From: Azohydromonas australica DSM 1124
GTDB lineage: Bacteria > Pseudomonadota > Gammaproteobacteria > Burkholderiales > Burkholderiaceae_C
Direction: 5' to 3'
Length of the DNA: 64,000 nt
NCBI RefSeq assembly: GCF_000430725.1
Contig: NZ_KE387213.1
Span: forward strand, 130,132-194,131
Shown: positions 25,287-34,013 of the stretch, piece by piece
Layout: every line of letters starts with the position of its first letter
Numbering within the stretch: the stretch's first letter is position 1
Program-made: the position numbers and the translations under genes
The notes under the pieces: generated by a model
Seen by the model: the letters and a program-made list of their open reading frames with translations, nothing else
The model's database searches: none
Told to the model about the DNA's origin: nothing

Positions 25287-26399
25287 TCAGATGCGCATCG
25301 GCATCACGACGTACTTGAAGTCGTCTCGCTCCGGGAGCGTGATCAGCGCGCTGGCGTTGGCGTCCTGCAGCTCGACCTTGACCATGTCCTGGTCCATGTT
25401 GGCCAGCGCGTCCATCAGGTACGTGACGTTGAAGCCGATCTCGATGGCGTCGCCGTTGTAGTCGATCTCCAGCTCTTCCTTCGCCTCTTCCTGCTCCGCG
25501 TTGCTGGAGGCGATGCGCAGCAGCCCCGGCTCAATGTTGACGCGCACGCCCTTGAACTTGTCGCTGGTCATGATCGCGGCGCGCTGCAGGCTCGCCAGCA
25601 GCGGCGCGCGGCCCAGCGTGACGCTGTTGCGGTGGTTCTTGGGGATGACGCGGTTGTAGTCGGGGAACTTGCCCTCGACCAGCTTGGTGACGAACTCCAT
25701 GCCCGAGAACGCGAACTTGGCCTGGTTGCCGGCAAAGCGCATCTCGATGGCGTCCTCCTCCTTGCCGTCCTTGAGCAGCCGCATCAGCTCCAGCACGGTC
25801 TTGCGCGGAAGGATCACTTCCTGCTTCGGGATTTCCGCCTCCAGCGTGGCCTGCGCCAGCGCCAGGCGGTGGCCGTCGGTGGCCACCAGCGTGAGCTTCT
25901 TGCCCTCGGCCACGAACAGGATGCCGTTGAGGTAGTAGCGGATGTCGTGCACCGCCATGGCGAAGTGCACCTGGTCGATCAGCCCGCGCAGCACCTTCTG
26001 CGGCACCGAGAAGGCCGGGCCGTAGTCGGCGGCTTCCTGCACCAGCGGGAAGTCCTCGGCCGGCAGCGTCTGCAGCGTGAAGCGGCTCTTGCCGCCCTGC
26101 AGCGTGAGCTTGTTCTGGCTGGCAGACAGCGACACGACCTGGTCGGCGGGCAGGGTGCGCAGGATGTCGATGAGCTTGCGCGCGCCCACCGTCGTGGCGA
26201 AGGCGCCCGCGTCGCCGCCGAGTTGCGCGTGGGTGCGCACCTGGATCTCCAGGTCGCTGGTGGTCAGCTCGATGTCGTCGCCGTTCTTGCGCAGCAGCAC
26301 GTTGGCGAGGATCGGCAGCGTGTGGCGGCGCTCGACGATGCCGGAGACCGCCTGCAGCGCCCCCAGCAGTTGTTCCTGGGGTGCCTTCAGAACAATCAT
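25287..26399 (-). CDS. dnaN: DNA polymerase III subunit beta (sliding clamp)
   Basis: The 370-residue product matches DnaN over its whole length: start MIVLKAPQEQLLGALQAVSG, the IVERRHTLPILANVLL segment, VATDGHRLALA in the middle domain and the C-terminal YVVMPMRI, which ends with the typical M-x-x-R/L tail. The clamp tethers polymerase III and many repair factors to DNA. It follows dnaA with a 234-bp gap and precedes gyrB, all leftward. Confidence 0.99.
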   Translation of the reverse strand: MIVLKAPQEQLLGALQAVSGIVERRHTLPILANVLLRKNGDDIELTTSDLEIQVRTHAQLGGDAGAFATTVGARKLIDILRTLPADQVVSLSASQNKLTLQGGKSRFTLQTLPAEDFPLVQEAADYGPAFSVPQKVLRGLIDQVHFAMAVHDIRYYLNGILFVAEGKKLTLVATDGHRLALAQATLEAEIPKQEVILPRKTVLELMRLLKDGKEEDAIEMRFAGNQAKFAFSGMEFVTKLVEGKFPDYNRVIPKNHRNSVTLGRAPLLASLQRAAIMTSDKFKGVRVNIEPGLLRIASSNAEQEEAKEELEIDYNGDAIEIGFNVTYLMDALANMDQDMVKVELQDANASALITLPERDDFKYVVMPMRI

Positions 26400-26633
26400 G
26401 TCGTCCTCTTTGCTTTGATTTGGGAAATCTGTCTATTTTCGCCCGGCGCGGGGGCCTTTCACTTGCTGGCAAGCAGCGATCCGCAGGGCAGCCGGGCCGA
26501 GAGCGTCAAGCCGGGAGAGGCCCCGGCGCGCCTCCGGGGCCGTCGCCGCACCCAGGAGCGCCAAAGGCCCGGACGTTAGTTGTCCAGGCCTTCGCAAATG
26601 GGGGCAAAACGAAGGTTCTCAACCTGCGCGGCT

Positions 26634-28043
26634 TCAGCCCTTGAGCGTCTGCTCCAGCACGTGCAGCTGCTGGTTGAGCTCGGTGTTCTTCTGGCGCTCG
26701 CCGCCGATCTTGCGCACCGCGTGCAGCACGGTGGTGTGGTCGCGGCCGCCGAAGAGCTCGCCGATCTCCGGGAGGCTCTTCTGCGTCATTTCCTTGGCCA
26801 GGTACATGGCGATCTGGCGCGGGCGCGCGATGCTGGCCGGGCGCTTCTTGGAGTACATGTCGGCGACCTTGATCTTGTAGAAGTCGGCCACCGTCTTCTG
26901 GATGTTCTCCACGCCGATCTGGCGGTTCTGGATGGAGAGCAGGTCCTTGAGCGCCTCGCGCGCGAGGTTGATGTTGATTTCCTTCTGGCTGAAGCGCGAG
27001 TAGGCCAGCACCTTGCGCAGCGCGCCTTCGAGCTCGCGCACGTTGGCGCGCACGTTTTTCGCAATGAAGAAGGCCACGTCCTCGGGCATGGCAGTGCCCT
27101 CGGCGTCGGACTTCTTCATCAGGATCGCCACGCGCATCTCCAGCTCCGGCGGCTCGATGGCCACCGTCAGGCCGGCGTCGAAGCGGCTGGTGAGGCGCTC
27201 GTCGATGTCCACCAGCCCTTTCGGGTAGGTGTCGCTGGTCATGATGATGTGCGCGCGCTTGGCCAGCAGCGCCTCGAAGGCGTTGAAGAACTCCTCCTGC
27301 GTGCGCTCCTTGCCGGCGAAGAACTGCACGTCGTCGATGAGCAGCAGGTCCAGCGAGTGGTACTTGGCCTTGAGCTCGTCGAAGGTCTTGCGCTGGTAGT
27401 TTTTCACCACATCCGTGATGAATTGCTCGGCGTGCAGGTACAGGATGCGCGCCTCGGGGTTGTCCTTGAGCAGCGCGTTGCCCACGGCGTGGATCAGGTG
27501 CGTCTTGCCCAGGCCCACGCCGCCGTAGATGAACAGCGGGTTGTACATGTGCCCTGGCGCGCCCGCGACGTGCAGCGCGGCGGTGCGCGCCATCTGGTTG
27601 GCGCGGCCGGGCACGAGGGTGTCGAAGGTCAGGGCCGGGTTGAGCCGGTTCAGCGACTGCGCCGGCGCGGGGGCCAGACGCGCCGACGGCGTGGCGGGAG
27701 CGGACGGGGCGTGCGGCGTGCCGTTGAACAGGTCGCCGGTGGGGGCGGTGCTGCTGCGCGGGGCGGGGCGTTCGATGGGGGCGGCGGGGCGGGTCGCCAG
27801 CGTCAGCTCCAGGCGCACCGTCTTGCCGGCCACGTCGGAGAGCACCTGCTCGATGCGCGCTGCGTACTGCGAGCGGATCCAGTCGAGCTTGAAGCGGTTG
27901 GGCACCTTCAGGCTCACCACCGCGGCGTCCCCCTCGTCGGCCACGTCGGCGGGCGGCAGGGGACGGATCCAGGTGTTGAACTGCTGTTCGGGCAACTCGG
28001 CTGCCAGGCGTGCGCAGCCTTGTTGCCAGAGGTCGTTGCTCAT
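26634..28043 (-). CDS. dnaA: Chromosomal replication initiator DnaA
   Basis: The 469-residue protein starts at ATG 28043 (MSNDLWQQGCARLAAELPEQ), a typical betaproteobacterial start; an in-frame ATG at 28061 would add six residues. Domain I runs to about 90, a low-complexity linker to about 140, the AAA+ domain has Walker A GGVGLGKTHL and Walker B LLLIDDVQFF, and domain IV ends with the DnaA-box-binding signature FGGRDHTTVLHAVRKI. It binds DnaA boxes, melts the origin and loads the helicase; it is usually autoregulated, and a perfect box lies 62 bp upstream of the start. First gene of the leftward dnaA-dnaN-gyrB cluster. Confidence 0.99.
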   Translation of the reverse strand: MSNDLWQQGCARLAAELPEQQFNTWIRPLPPADVADEGDAAVVSLKVPNRFKLDWIRSQYAARIEQVLSDVAGKTVRLELTLATRPAAPIERPAPRSSTAPTGDLFNGTPHAPSAPATPSARLAPAPAQSLNRLNPALTFDTLVPGRANQMARTAALHVAGAPGHMYNPLFIYGGVGLGKTHLIHAVGNALLKDNPEARILYLHAEQFITDVVKNYQRKTFDELKAKYHSLDLLLIDDVQFFAGKERTQEEFFNAFEALLAKRAHIIMTSDTYPKGLVDIDERLTSRFDAGLTVAIEPPELEMRVAILMKKSDAEGTAMPEDVAFFIAKNVRANVRELEGALRKVLAYSRFSQKEININLAREALKDLLSIQNRQIGVENIQKTVADFYKIKVADMYSKKRPASIARPRQIAMYLAKEMTQKSLPEIGELFGGRDHTTVLHAVRKIGGERQKNTELNQQLHVLEQTLKG

Positions 28044-28460
28044 TGTGGAAAACTCTTTCATGAGCGGCAGGATTGTACGGTCCCGCCGCGGGGCGAGGCG
28101 GTGGTTATCCACAGATTGAAGCCCGTCGTCAACAGGCTTGTTGCACGGCTTCGTTGACCACACGCGGCGCTTCTGATGTAATCGCGGGTTTCCCGGATGC
28201 GCGAGTTTCGGGTGCGTTTTTGCGCCTACCCGAGCAGATCGATCCTTGCGCCGGGCCCCGCGCTGCAGAACTAACTCAGTTTCCTGCTCCCGCCGCCGGC
28301 AGGTGGCGTACAGCGTGTGGGCGCGTGCGGCAGGGCAGGCGATCGCCTCGTGCGCCGTCGCGACGCGGCCGTCCGGCACAGGTGTTCCAAGCGCCTGGCC
28401 GGGCCCGGGCAGCGACCCCCACCGGGCCCCTTCCCGAGAGAACTGCCGAGGATTTCCGTC
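28044..28460. other. dnaA-rpmH intergenic region, candidate oriC
   Basis: This 417-bp divergent gap carries the promoters of dnaA and rpmH. It contains one perfect DnaA box, TTATCCACA at 28105-28113, plus looser matches (TGTGGAAAA just before the dnaA start, and GACCACA around 28157). Genes on both sides point away from it, which suits an origin. It is, however, GC-rich from 28220 on, with no evident AT-rich unwinding element. See also the gap after mnmE. Confidence 0.55.
28105..28113. promoter_or_regulatory. Perfect DnaA box
   Basis: TTATCCACA, the strongest consensus DnaA-binding site, 62 bp upstream of the dnaA start. It may serve initiation, dnaA autoregulation or both. Confidence 0.8.
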
Positions 28461-28595
28461 ATGAAACGCACCTATCAAGCTTCCAAGACCCGCCGCGCCC
28501 GTACCCATGGCTTCCTGGTACGCATGAAGACCCGCGGCGGCCGCGCCGTGATCGCCTCCCGCCGCGCCAAGGGCCGCAAGCGCCTGGCCGTCTGA
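28461..28595 (+). CDS. rpmH: 50S ribosomal protein L34
   Basis: The 44-residue, very basic protein MKRTYQASKTRRARTHGFLV...KGRKRLAV is L34 end to end. The ATG at 28461 is fixed by this universal N-terminus. It heads the rightward operon rpmH-rnpA-yidD-yidC-mnmE; rnpA starts 17 bp after its stop. Confidence 0.99.
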   Translation: MKRTYQASKTRRARTHGFLVRMKTRGGRAVIASRRAKGRKRLAV

Positions 28596-28612
28596 GCGCA
28601 GACACCCGCACG

Positions 28613-29029
28613 GTGATCGGCCGCCTCACGAGCGCGGCCGACTTCCAGCGCGTGCTGCAGACCCGGCAGCTGTCGCGCAGTCCGCTCTTCGCGGCCCATC
28701 ATCTGCGCCAGCGCCCCGGCCCTGCGGCGCAGTTGTCAACAGCCCCGGGCTCCGAGCCCGCGGCGCCTGTGGATGACCTGGTTTCCGGCTGGTGGCTGGG
28801 GCTGGTGGTGCCCAAGCGCCACGCCCGCCGTGCCGTCACGCGCAGCCTGATCAAGCGCCAGATGCGAGAAGCCCTGCGGCGCCATCAACAGCACCTGCCT
28901 CCCGGGCAGTGGGTGCTGCGCTTGCGCGCGCCCATCGACACCCGGCAGTTTCCTTCCGCGGCCTCCGATGCGCTGCGCGTCCTCGTGCGCGCGGAGCTGG
29001 AGAAGCTGCTCGGCCGCATCACGCCCTGA
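28613..29029 (+). CDS. rnpA: Ribonuclease P protein component
   Basis: The frame from a GTG at 28613 gives 138 residues beginning MIGRLTSAADFQRVLQTRQL, as RnpA proteins do. The central WWLGLVVPKRHARRAVTRSL and IKRQMREALRRH carry the RNR-like RNA-binding motif (here ARRAVTRSLIKR). The frame is open far upstream across rpmH but has no start signal there. An acidic/proline-rich insertion (about residues 37-58) lengthens the N-terminal strand region relative to the usual 115-125 residues. It assists the RNase P RNA in maturing tRNA 5' ends. Confidence 0.93.
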   Translation: MIGRLTSAADFQRVLQTRQLSRSPLFAAHHLRQRPGPAAQLSTAPGSEPAAPVDDLVSGWWLGLVVPKRHARRAVTRSLIKRQMREALRRHQQHLPPGQWVLRLRAPIDTRQFPSAASDALRVLVRAELEKLLGRITP

Positions 29030-29065
29030 GCGCGAGCCGCCGCGCCCGCTGATGCCTTCTCCGCC

Positions 29066-29431
29066 ATGGCCGCGCCGCTTCCATCCCCGACCGATGTCCC
29101 GGCCCCGCGCGGCTGGCGTGCCCTGCCGCAGCGCCTGCTCATCGGCGCGGTGCGCGGCTACCGGCTGCTGCTGAGCCCCTGGCTCGGCAGCGCCTGCCGC
29201 TTCGAACCCACCTGCTCGGCCTACGCACTGGAGGCGCTGCAGCGCCACGGCGCCGCGGCCGGCGCGTACATGACCACTGCCCGGCTGCTGCGCTGCCATC
29301 CCTGGTGCGCCGGCGGCCACGACCCCGTGCCGGCGCAGCCGCCTGGCCTGTTCACCCGGCTGCTGCGCACACCGGCGACGGCGGATACACCGCCGTCCGC
29401 TGATTCCCTTCCGACCCGGAACTCTCCATGA
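29066..29431 (+). CDS. yidD: Membrane protein insertion efficiency factor YidD
   Basis: The 121-residue protein has the YidD core: RGYRLLLSPWLGSACRFEPT, CSAYALEALQRHG and ARLLRCHPWCAGGHDPVP, including the conserved cysteines. The C-terminal 25 residues are a disordered tail. Its TGA overlaps the yidC ATG (29428-29431), so the two are translationally coupled. It helps insertion of inner-membrane proteins together with YidC. Confidence 0.97.
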   Translation: MAAPLPSPTDVPAPRGWRALPQRLLIGAVRGYRLLLSPWLGSACRFEPTCSAYALEALQRHGAAAGAYMTTARLLRCHPWCAGGHDPVPAQPPGLFTRLLRTPATADTPPSADSLPTRNSP

Positions 29432-31089
29432 CCGATATACGCCGCACCTTGCTGTGGGTGCTGTTCACGATGTCGCTCGTCCTCCTGTGGGACGCGTGGA
29501 ACAAGCACAACGGCCAGCCCTCGTTCTTCGGCCCGCGCACGACGGCCACGGCGCCGGCGGCGGCCGGCAGCGCGCCGGCGGGCGTGCCCGCGCCGGCGGC
29601 CACGGCCACCGCGCCCGGCGCCACGCCGGTGACGCCCGCGGCGGCCGCGCCGGTGGCTGCCGAGCAGGTGACGCTCACCACCGACGTGGTCAAGGCCACC
29701 TTCAGCAGCCAGGGCGGCGACCTCGTGCACCTGGAGCTGCTGACGCAGGTCGACCACGGCGACAAGAACAAGCGCGTGGTGCTGTTCGACCGCAGCGCCG
29801 CACGCACCTACCTGGCGCAGACCGGCCTGATCACGCCCACCGGCACCGCGCTGCCCACGCACCTCACGCCGATGACGGTGGCGCCCGGCCCGCGCGAGCT
29901 CAAGGACGGCGGCAACGAGCTGCAGCTGCGCTTCGAGTCCGCCCCCGTGGGCGACGTGCAGCTGGTCAAGACCTACACGCTGCGCCGCGGCGAGTACACG
30001 GTGGGCGTGCGCCACGAGGTGATCAACCGCTCCGCCGCCCCGGTGTCGCCGCAGCTCTACCTGCAGCTCGTGCGCGACAGCAAGCCGCTGCCGGGCGATT
30101 CCTCGTTCTACTCGACCTTCACCGGCCCGGCGGTCTACACCGACGCCAGCAAGTTCCACAAGGTCAGCTTCGAGGACATCGCCAAGGGCAAGGCCCAGCA
30201 CGACAAGAGCGCCGACAACGGCTGGATCGCCATGGTCCAGCACTACTACGCCTCGGCCTGGCTGGTGAAGCAGGCGCAGCCGCGCGAGTTCCGCACCGCC
30301 AAGATCAGCGACGACCTGTACTCCGTGGCCATGGTGCTGCCGCTGGGCGAGGTGGCCCCGGGCACGACCAAGGCGCAGGACGCGCAGCTCTTCGCCGGCC
30401 CGCAGGAGGAAAACCGCCTGGAGGCGCTGGCCCCGGGCCTGGAGCTGGTCAAGGACTACGGCTGGTTCACGGTGCTGTCCAAGCCGCTGTTCTGGCTGCT
30501 GGACCACCTGCACCGCATCCTGGGCAACTGGGGCTGGTCGATCATCGCCCTGGTGGTGCTGCTCAAGATCGCCTTCTACTGGCTCAACGCCAACGCCTAC
30601 AAGTCGATGGCGAAGATGAAGGCGATCAACCCGCGCGTGCAGGAGCTGCGCGAGCGCCACAAGAGCGACCCGCAGAAGATGCAGCAGGAAATGATGCGCA
30701 TCTACCGCGAGGAGAAGGTCAACCCGCTGGGCGGCTGCCTGCCGATCTTCATCCAGATGCCCTTCTTCATCGCCCTGTACTGGGTGCTGCTGAGCTCGGT
30801 GGAGATGCGCAACGCGCCCTGGATCGGCTGGATCACGGACCTCTCGGTCAAGGATCCGTTCTACATCCTGCCGCTGCTGATGACCGCCTCCACGATGCTG
30901 CAGACCTGGCTCAACCCGACGCCGCCGGATCCCACGCAGGCCAAGATGATGTGGATCATGCCGCTGGTGTTCTCGGTGATGTTCTTCGCCTTCCCGGCCG
31001 GCCTGGTGCTGTACTGGCTGACCAACAACCTGCTGTCCATCGCGCAGCAGTACGTGATCAACAAGCGGCTGGGCGTGCTCAACAAGTAA
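29428..31089 (+). CDS. yidC: Membrane protein insertase YidC
   Basis: The 553-residue protein starts MTDIRRTLLWVLFTMSLVLL (first transmembrane helix), followed by an Ala/Pro-rich linker (about 35-75), the large periplasmic beta-domain (about 80-345) and the conserved five-helix core: WGWSIIALVVLLKIAFYWLN, GGCLPIFIQMPFFIALYWVL, ILPLLMTASTMLQTWLNPTP and FPAGLVLYWLTNNLLSIAQQ. It inserts and folds inner-membrane proteins, alone or with SecYEG. Member of the rpmH operon; a terminator follows the stop. Confidence 0.99.
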   Translation: MTDIRRTLLWVLFTMSLVLLWDAWNKHNGQPSFFGPRTTATAPAAAGSAPAGVPAPAATATAPGATPVTPAAAAPVAAEQVTLTTDVVKATFSSQGGDLVHLELLTQVDHGDKNKRVVLFDRSAARTYLAQTGLITPTGTALPTHLTPMTVAPGPRELKDGGNELQLRFESAPVGDVQLVKTYTLRRGEYTVGVRHEVINRSAAPVSPQLYLQLVRDSKPLPGDSSFYSTFTGPAVYTDASKFHKVSFEDIAKGKAQHDKSADNGWIAMVQHYYASAWLVKQAQPREFRTAKISDDLYSVAMVLPLGEVAPGTTKAQDAQLFAGPQEENRLEALAPGLELVKDYGWFTVLSKPLFWLLDHLHRILGNWGWSIIALVVLLKIAFYWLNANAYKSMAKMKAINPRVQELRERHKSDPQKMQQEMMRIYREEKVNPLGGCLPIFIQMPFFIALYWVLLSSVEMRNAPWIGWITDLSVKDPFYILPLLMTASTMLQTWLNPTPPDPTQAKMMWIMPLVFSVMFFAFPAGLVLYWLTNNLLSIAQQYVINKRLGVLNK

Positions 31090-31115
31090 GCCCCGCCTGA
31101 CACGCGACCTCCATG

Positions 31116-31141
31116 ACGCCCCGCCCCGTGCGGGGCGTTTT
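31116..31141 (+). terminator. Intrinsic terminator after yidC
   Basis: A perfect nine-base-pair stem ACGCCCCGC / GCGGGGCGT with a five-base loop ends in a short T-run (four Ts, then CC). It lies 27 bp after the yidC stop and 24 bp before the mnmE start, so mnmE may need read-through or its own promoter. Confidence 0.75.
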
Positions 31142-31164
31142 CCTTGGCGCTCCACAATTTCCCC

Positions 31165-32571
31165 ATGCTTGCTCGACACCAGGACCCCATCGTCGCCATC
31201 GCCACCGCGCCCGGACGCGGCGCGGTGGGCATCGTGCGCGTTTCCGGCCGCGGCCTCGCGCCGCTGGCCGAAGTGCTCTGCGGCCGCGCGCTGCAGCCCC
31301 GGCGCGCCGCCTACGGCCCTTTCCTGGCCGAGGACGGCCAGCCCATCGACCAGGGCCTGGCCCTGTTCTTCCCCGCACCGCACTCCTACACCGGCGAGGA
31401 CGTGCTGGAGCTGCAGGCGCACGGCGGCCCGGTGCTGCTGCAGCTGCTGCTGGCGCGCTGCCTGCACGCCGCGGCGCAGGTGGATGCCGAGGGCCGCGCC
31501 CGCCTGCCGCGGCTGCGCCTGGCCGAGCCGGGCGAGTTCACCGAGCGCGCCTTCCTCAACGGCAAGCTGGACCTGGCGCAGGCCGAGGCCGTGGCCGACC
31601 TGATCGACGCCAGCACCGAGGCCGCGGCGCGCTCGGCGGGCCGCTCCCTGAGCGGCGCCTTCTCCGCCGAGATCGAGACGCTGCGCGAGCAGGTGGTGAA
31701 GCTGCGCATGCTGGTGGAGGCGACGCTGGACTTCCCGGAGGAGGAGATCGACTTCCTGCAGCAGGCCGACGCGCGCGGGCAGCTCACGCGCATCACCGCC
31801 ACCCTGGACGGCGTGCTGGACCGCGCGCGCCAGGGCGCGCTGCTGCGTGAGGGCATCAAGGTGGTGCTGGCCGGGCAGCCCAACGTGGGCAAGAGCTCGC
31901 TGCTCAACGCGCTGGCGGGGGCGGAGCTGGCCATCGTCACGCCGATCGCCGGCACCACGCGCGACCGGGTGCGCGAGACGATCCAGATCCAGGGCGTGCC
32001 GCTGCACGTGATCGACACCGCGGGACTGCGCGAGGAGCACGCCGACGAGGTGGAGCGCATCGGCATCGAGCGCAGCTGGCAGGCGATCCAGGAGGCGGAC
32101 GCCGTGATCTTCCTGCACGACCTCTCGCGCCTGGGCCAGCCGGACTACGACGCCGCCGAAGACCAGATCGCGCAGCGCCTGGGGCTGGAGGGTGCGCAGG
32201 CCGCGGGCGAGCGCGTGCTGCACGTCTACAACAAGGCGGACCTGGGTCTGGCGCCCGACGGCAGCCTGGCGCTGTGCGCGCGCAGCGGCCAGGGGCTGGA
32301 CGCGCTGCGCGCCGCGCTGCTGGAGCGCGCGGGCTGGCATGCGAGCCCGGAAGGCGTGTTCATCGCCCGCACGCGCCACGTGCAGGCGCTGCGCCGCACG
32401 CGCGAGCACCTGGAGCTGGCGGCGGCGCACGTCGACTCGCCCGAGCCGCCGCTGGACCTGTTTGCCGAGGAGCTGCGCCTAGCGCACAACGCGCTCGGGG
32501 AAATTACCGGCGCCTTCTCGGCGGACGATTTACTTGGGGAAATCTTCAGCCGGTTCTGCATCGGCAAATGA
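31165..32571 (+). CDS. mnmE: tRNA uridine-5-carboxymethylaminomethyl(34) synthesis GTPase MnmE
   Basis: The 468-residue protein begins at ATG 31165 (MLARHQDPIVAIATAPGRGA). It has the folate-binding N-domain (VGIVRVSGRGL, SYTGEDVLELQAHGGP), the helical domain and the inserted GTPase domain (G1 AGQPNVGKSSLLNALAG, G2 TPIAGTTRDRVRE, G3 DTAGLRE, G4 NKADL), ending with the universal FCIGK whose cysteine is needed for catalysis. With MnmG it modifies the wobble uridine of several tRNAs. An upstream start at 31144 is possible but adds residues not seen in the family. Confidence 0.99.
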   Translation: MLARHQDPIVAIATAPGRGAVGIVRVSGRGLAPLAEVLCGRALQPRRAAYGPFLAEDGQPIDQGLALFFPAPHSYTGEDVLELQAHGGPVLLQLLLARCLHAAAQVDAEGRARLPRLRLAEPGEFTERAFLNGKLDLAQAEAVADLIDASTEAAARSAGRSLSGAFSAEIETLREQVVKLRMLVEATLDFPEEEIDFLQQADARGQLTRITATLDGVLDRARQGALLREGIKVVLAGQPNVGKSSLLNALAGAELAIVTPIAGTTRDRVRETIQIQGVPLHVIDTAGLREEHADEVERIGIERSWQAIQEADAVIFLHDLSRLGQPDYDAAEDQIAQRLGLEGAQAAGERVLHVYNKADLGLAPDGSLALCARSGQGLDALRAALLERAGWHASPEGVFIARTRHVQALRRTREHLELAAAHVDSPEPPLDLFAEELRLAHNALGEITGAFSADDLLGEIFSRFCIGK

Positions 32572-33342
32572 ACCTGCACAGCGGCGCTCGGCGCCGCTGT
32601 GCACAACTCAAAGTTATAGGCAGCTCATCCACAGGGAAATCCAGTGCAAGCCCAGCCTCAAATGACGAACTGCTCATGCCGCGTCAGTGATCCGCAGCCG
32701 CGATCCTGAAAAAACCCAATCGCCACAGTCACTTGCGTTCATCAACCCTGTGCACTCCGGAGATCTGAGGCGGTTGAAAAGCTGAAAGCTTTGAATCTGG
32801 AACGTGAGCTGATTCCGGTCATGCCGAACAGGGCAAATACCTCCACGAGGTTCTTTTCGAATCCGTCATCAAGGTTTATCGCCTTATCTACCCAAAACTA
32901 ACTCCAGTGAGCGGGGACGGCCGTGCTTGGAAATTCCAAGCCCTGGCAATCCGGTATCCGGGCCATGCCGGCGCGTTCCACATCGCGTGTCTTGTCAGCC
33001 TGGCTTCTCGACGCTTGCACCGGCTTGCTTGCTCTTCCTGAGCTGCCGGCGGATGTTCGTTTTCCCTCTCTTCAAGAGGAATTTCAAGATGGTGGTCGTG
33101 GTGGAGGGCCGCTTGCGCTGTGGACAACTCGCTTATCCCCTGACTTATCAACTGCTTGCCTCGCGCACAAGGCTGTGGGCGCGACTGCCGCAAGCGTGAA
33201 GGTGTACAGACAACAACTTGGCGCCAGACGCGGTGCGCTGTGCACAACCCGAAGTTGTTCAGGTTGCTATCCACAGCTTTGTTCAACGACGTGCCGGCGG
33301 TGCCCTCGAATCCGCCGCAAGACAGGTGCGGGGCGGACGGTG
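32572..33342. other. mnmE-Nudix intergenic region with DnaA-box cluster, second oriC candidate
   Basis: The 771-bp gap is clearly less GC-rich than the rest of the window. It has five near-consensus DnaA boxes, each one mismatch from TTATNCACA: 32598-32606, 32625-32633, 33119-33127, 33239-33247 and 33267-33275. The first pair and the last pair are arranged alike (TGTGCACAAC, then an ATCCACAG about 20 bp further), forming an imperfect direct repeat of about 40 bp at either end. TTATCCC and TTATCAA stretches lie at 33132-33149. No convincing gene is present; a short coding-like stretch near 32745-32895 has no start. Confidence 0.6.
32576..32602. terminator. Strong hairpin directly after mnmE
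   Basis: A perfect 12-base-pair stem GCACAGCGGCGC / GCGCCGCTGTGC with a TCG loop starts five bases after the mnmE stop. No T-run follows. Its right arm overlaps the first DnaA-like box (TGTGCACAA), so it may be a terminator or part of an origin structure. Confidence 0.55.
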
Positions 33343-33984
33343 TCAGCCCGCCGCGAGCAGCCGCAGCAGCGGGGCGTCGTTGGGATGGGTAAGGAAATCG
33401 GCCAGCCGCGCGCGCGGCACCAGGTGCACCGCCTGCGTTTCCCAGCACATCGCGCCGGGGTGGCCGCCGATGCGCAGCGCGCGGTAGTAGCGCGTGAGCG
33501 TGTTGGTGCGCCGGCAGTCGAGCAGGAAGCCCGTGAGCTGCACCAGCAGCCCGGCTTCCTCCAGCGCCTCCTTCACCGCGGTGGCGCGCAGCGACAGGCC
33601 CGGATCGACGCGGCCCTTGGGCAGCGTGCTGGCGTAGCCGCCGAAGGCATTGCTGGGCGCGACGAGCCACACGCGGCCATCGCGCTCCTCGATGGCCACG
33701 CCCGCGGCCGCCCTGAGCGTGGCCACGGCGGGGTAGGGCGGCTCCTCGAACACCGGTCCGGCCGCGGCCAGCGCCTCCCAGCCGGCAACGTCCGTGGGCA
33801 GCGCCACGGCCGGGCTCAGGTCCACGCCCAGGAGCCGCGGCGGCAGCGGGCCATCGGGCACGACGGTGGCGACGGCCGCCGAGTCCAGCCAGGTCGCCGG
33901 CGGCGTCGGGGTGCTGGGACGGCGCAGCGGGACGGGCGCGCCGTTCTCGTCCAGGCGGGGATGGAAGTGTGGCGTGGAGGACAT
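33343..33984 (-). CDS. Nudix hydrolase family protein
   Basis: The 213-residue protein starts at ATG 33984. The Nudix domain occupies about residues 85-205, with the box read as GRVDPGLSLRATAVKEALEE followed by AG: the REUxEExGU end is kept (as KEALEEAGL) but the first conserved glutamate is replaced by leucine, which may alter metal binding. The preceding SNAFGGYASTLPKG matches the usual P-K-G entry. It may cleave a nucleoside diphosphate derivative; substrate unknown. It lies 29 bp downstream of the Kef-type antiporter gene on the same strand, probably co-transcribed. Confidence 0.85.
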   Translation of the reverse strand: MSSTPHFHPRLDENGAPVPLRRPSTPTPPATWLDSAAVATVVPDGPLPPRLLGVDLSPAVALPTDVAGWEALAAAGPVFEEPPYPAVATLRAAAGVAIEERDGRVWLVAPSNAFGGYASTLPKGRVDPGLSLRATAVKEALEEAGLLVQLTGFLLDCRRTNTLTRYYRALRIGGHPGAMCWETQAVHLVPRARLADFLTHPNDAPLLRLLAAG

Positions 33985-34013
33985 GTGCGCCAGGGTAGGA
34001 CGGCCGCGCGCCC

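Noticed and set aside
29221..32430. Minus-strand frame of about 1,070 codons across yidC and mnmE
   Set aside because: Gln/His/Arg-rich shadow frame with no motif; yidC and mnmE are certain on the plus strand.
32745..32895. Coding-like stretch (reading ALRRSEAVEKLKALNLEREL) in the gap after mnmE
   Set aside because: No start codon, ribosome binding site or recognised family; too short to call even a pseudogene.
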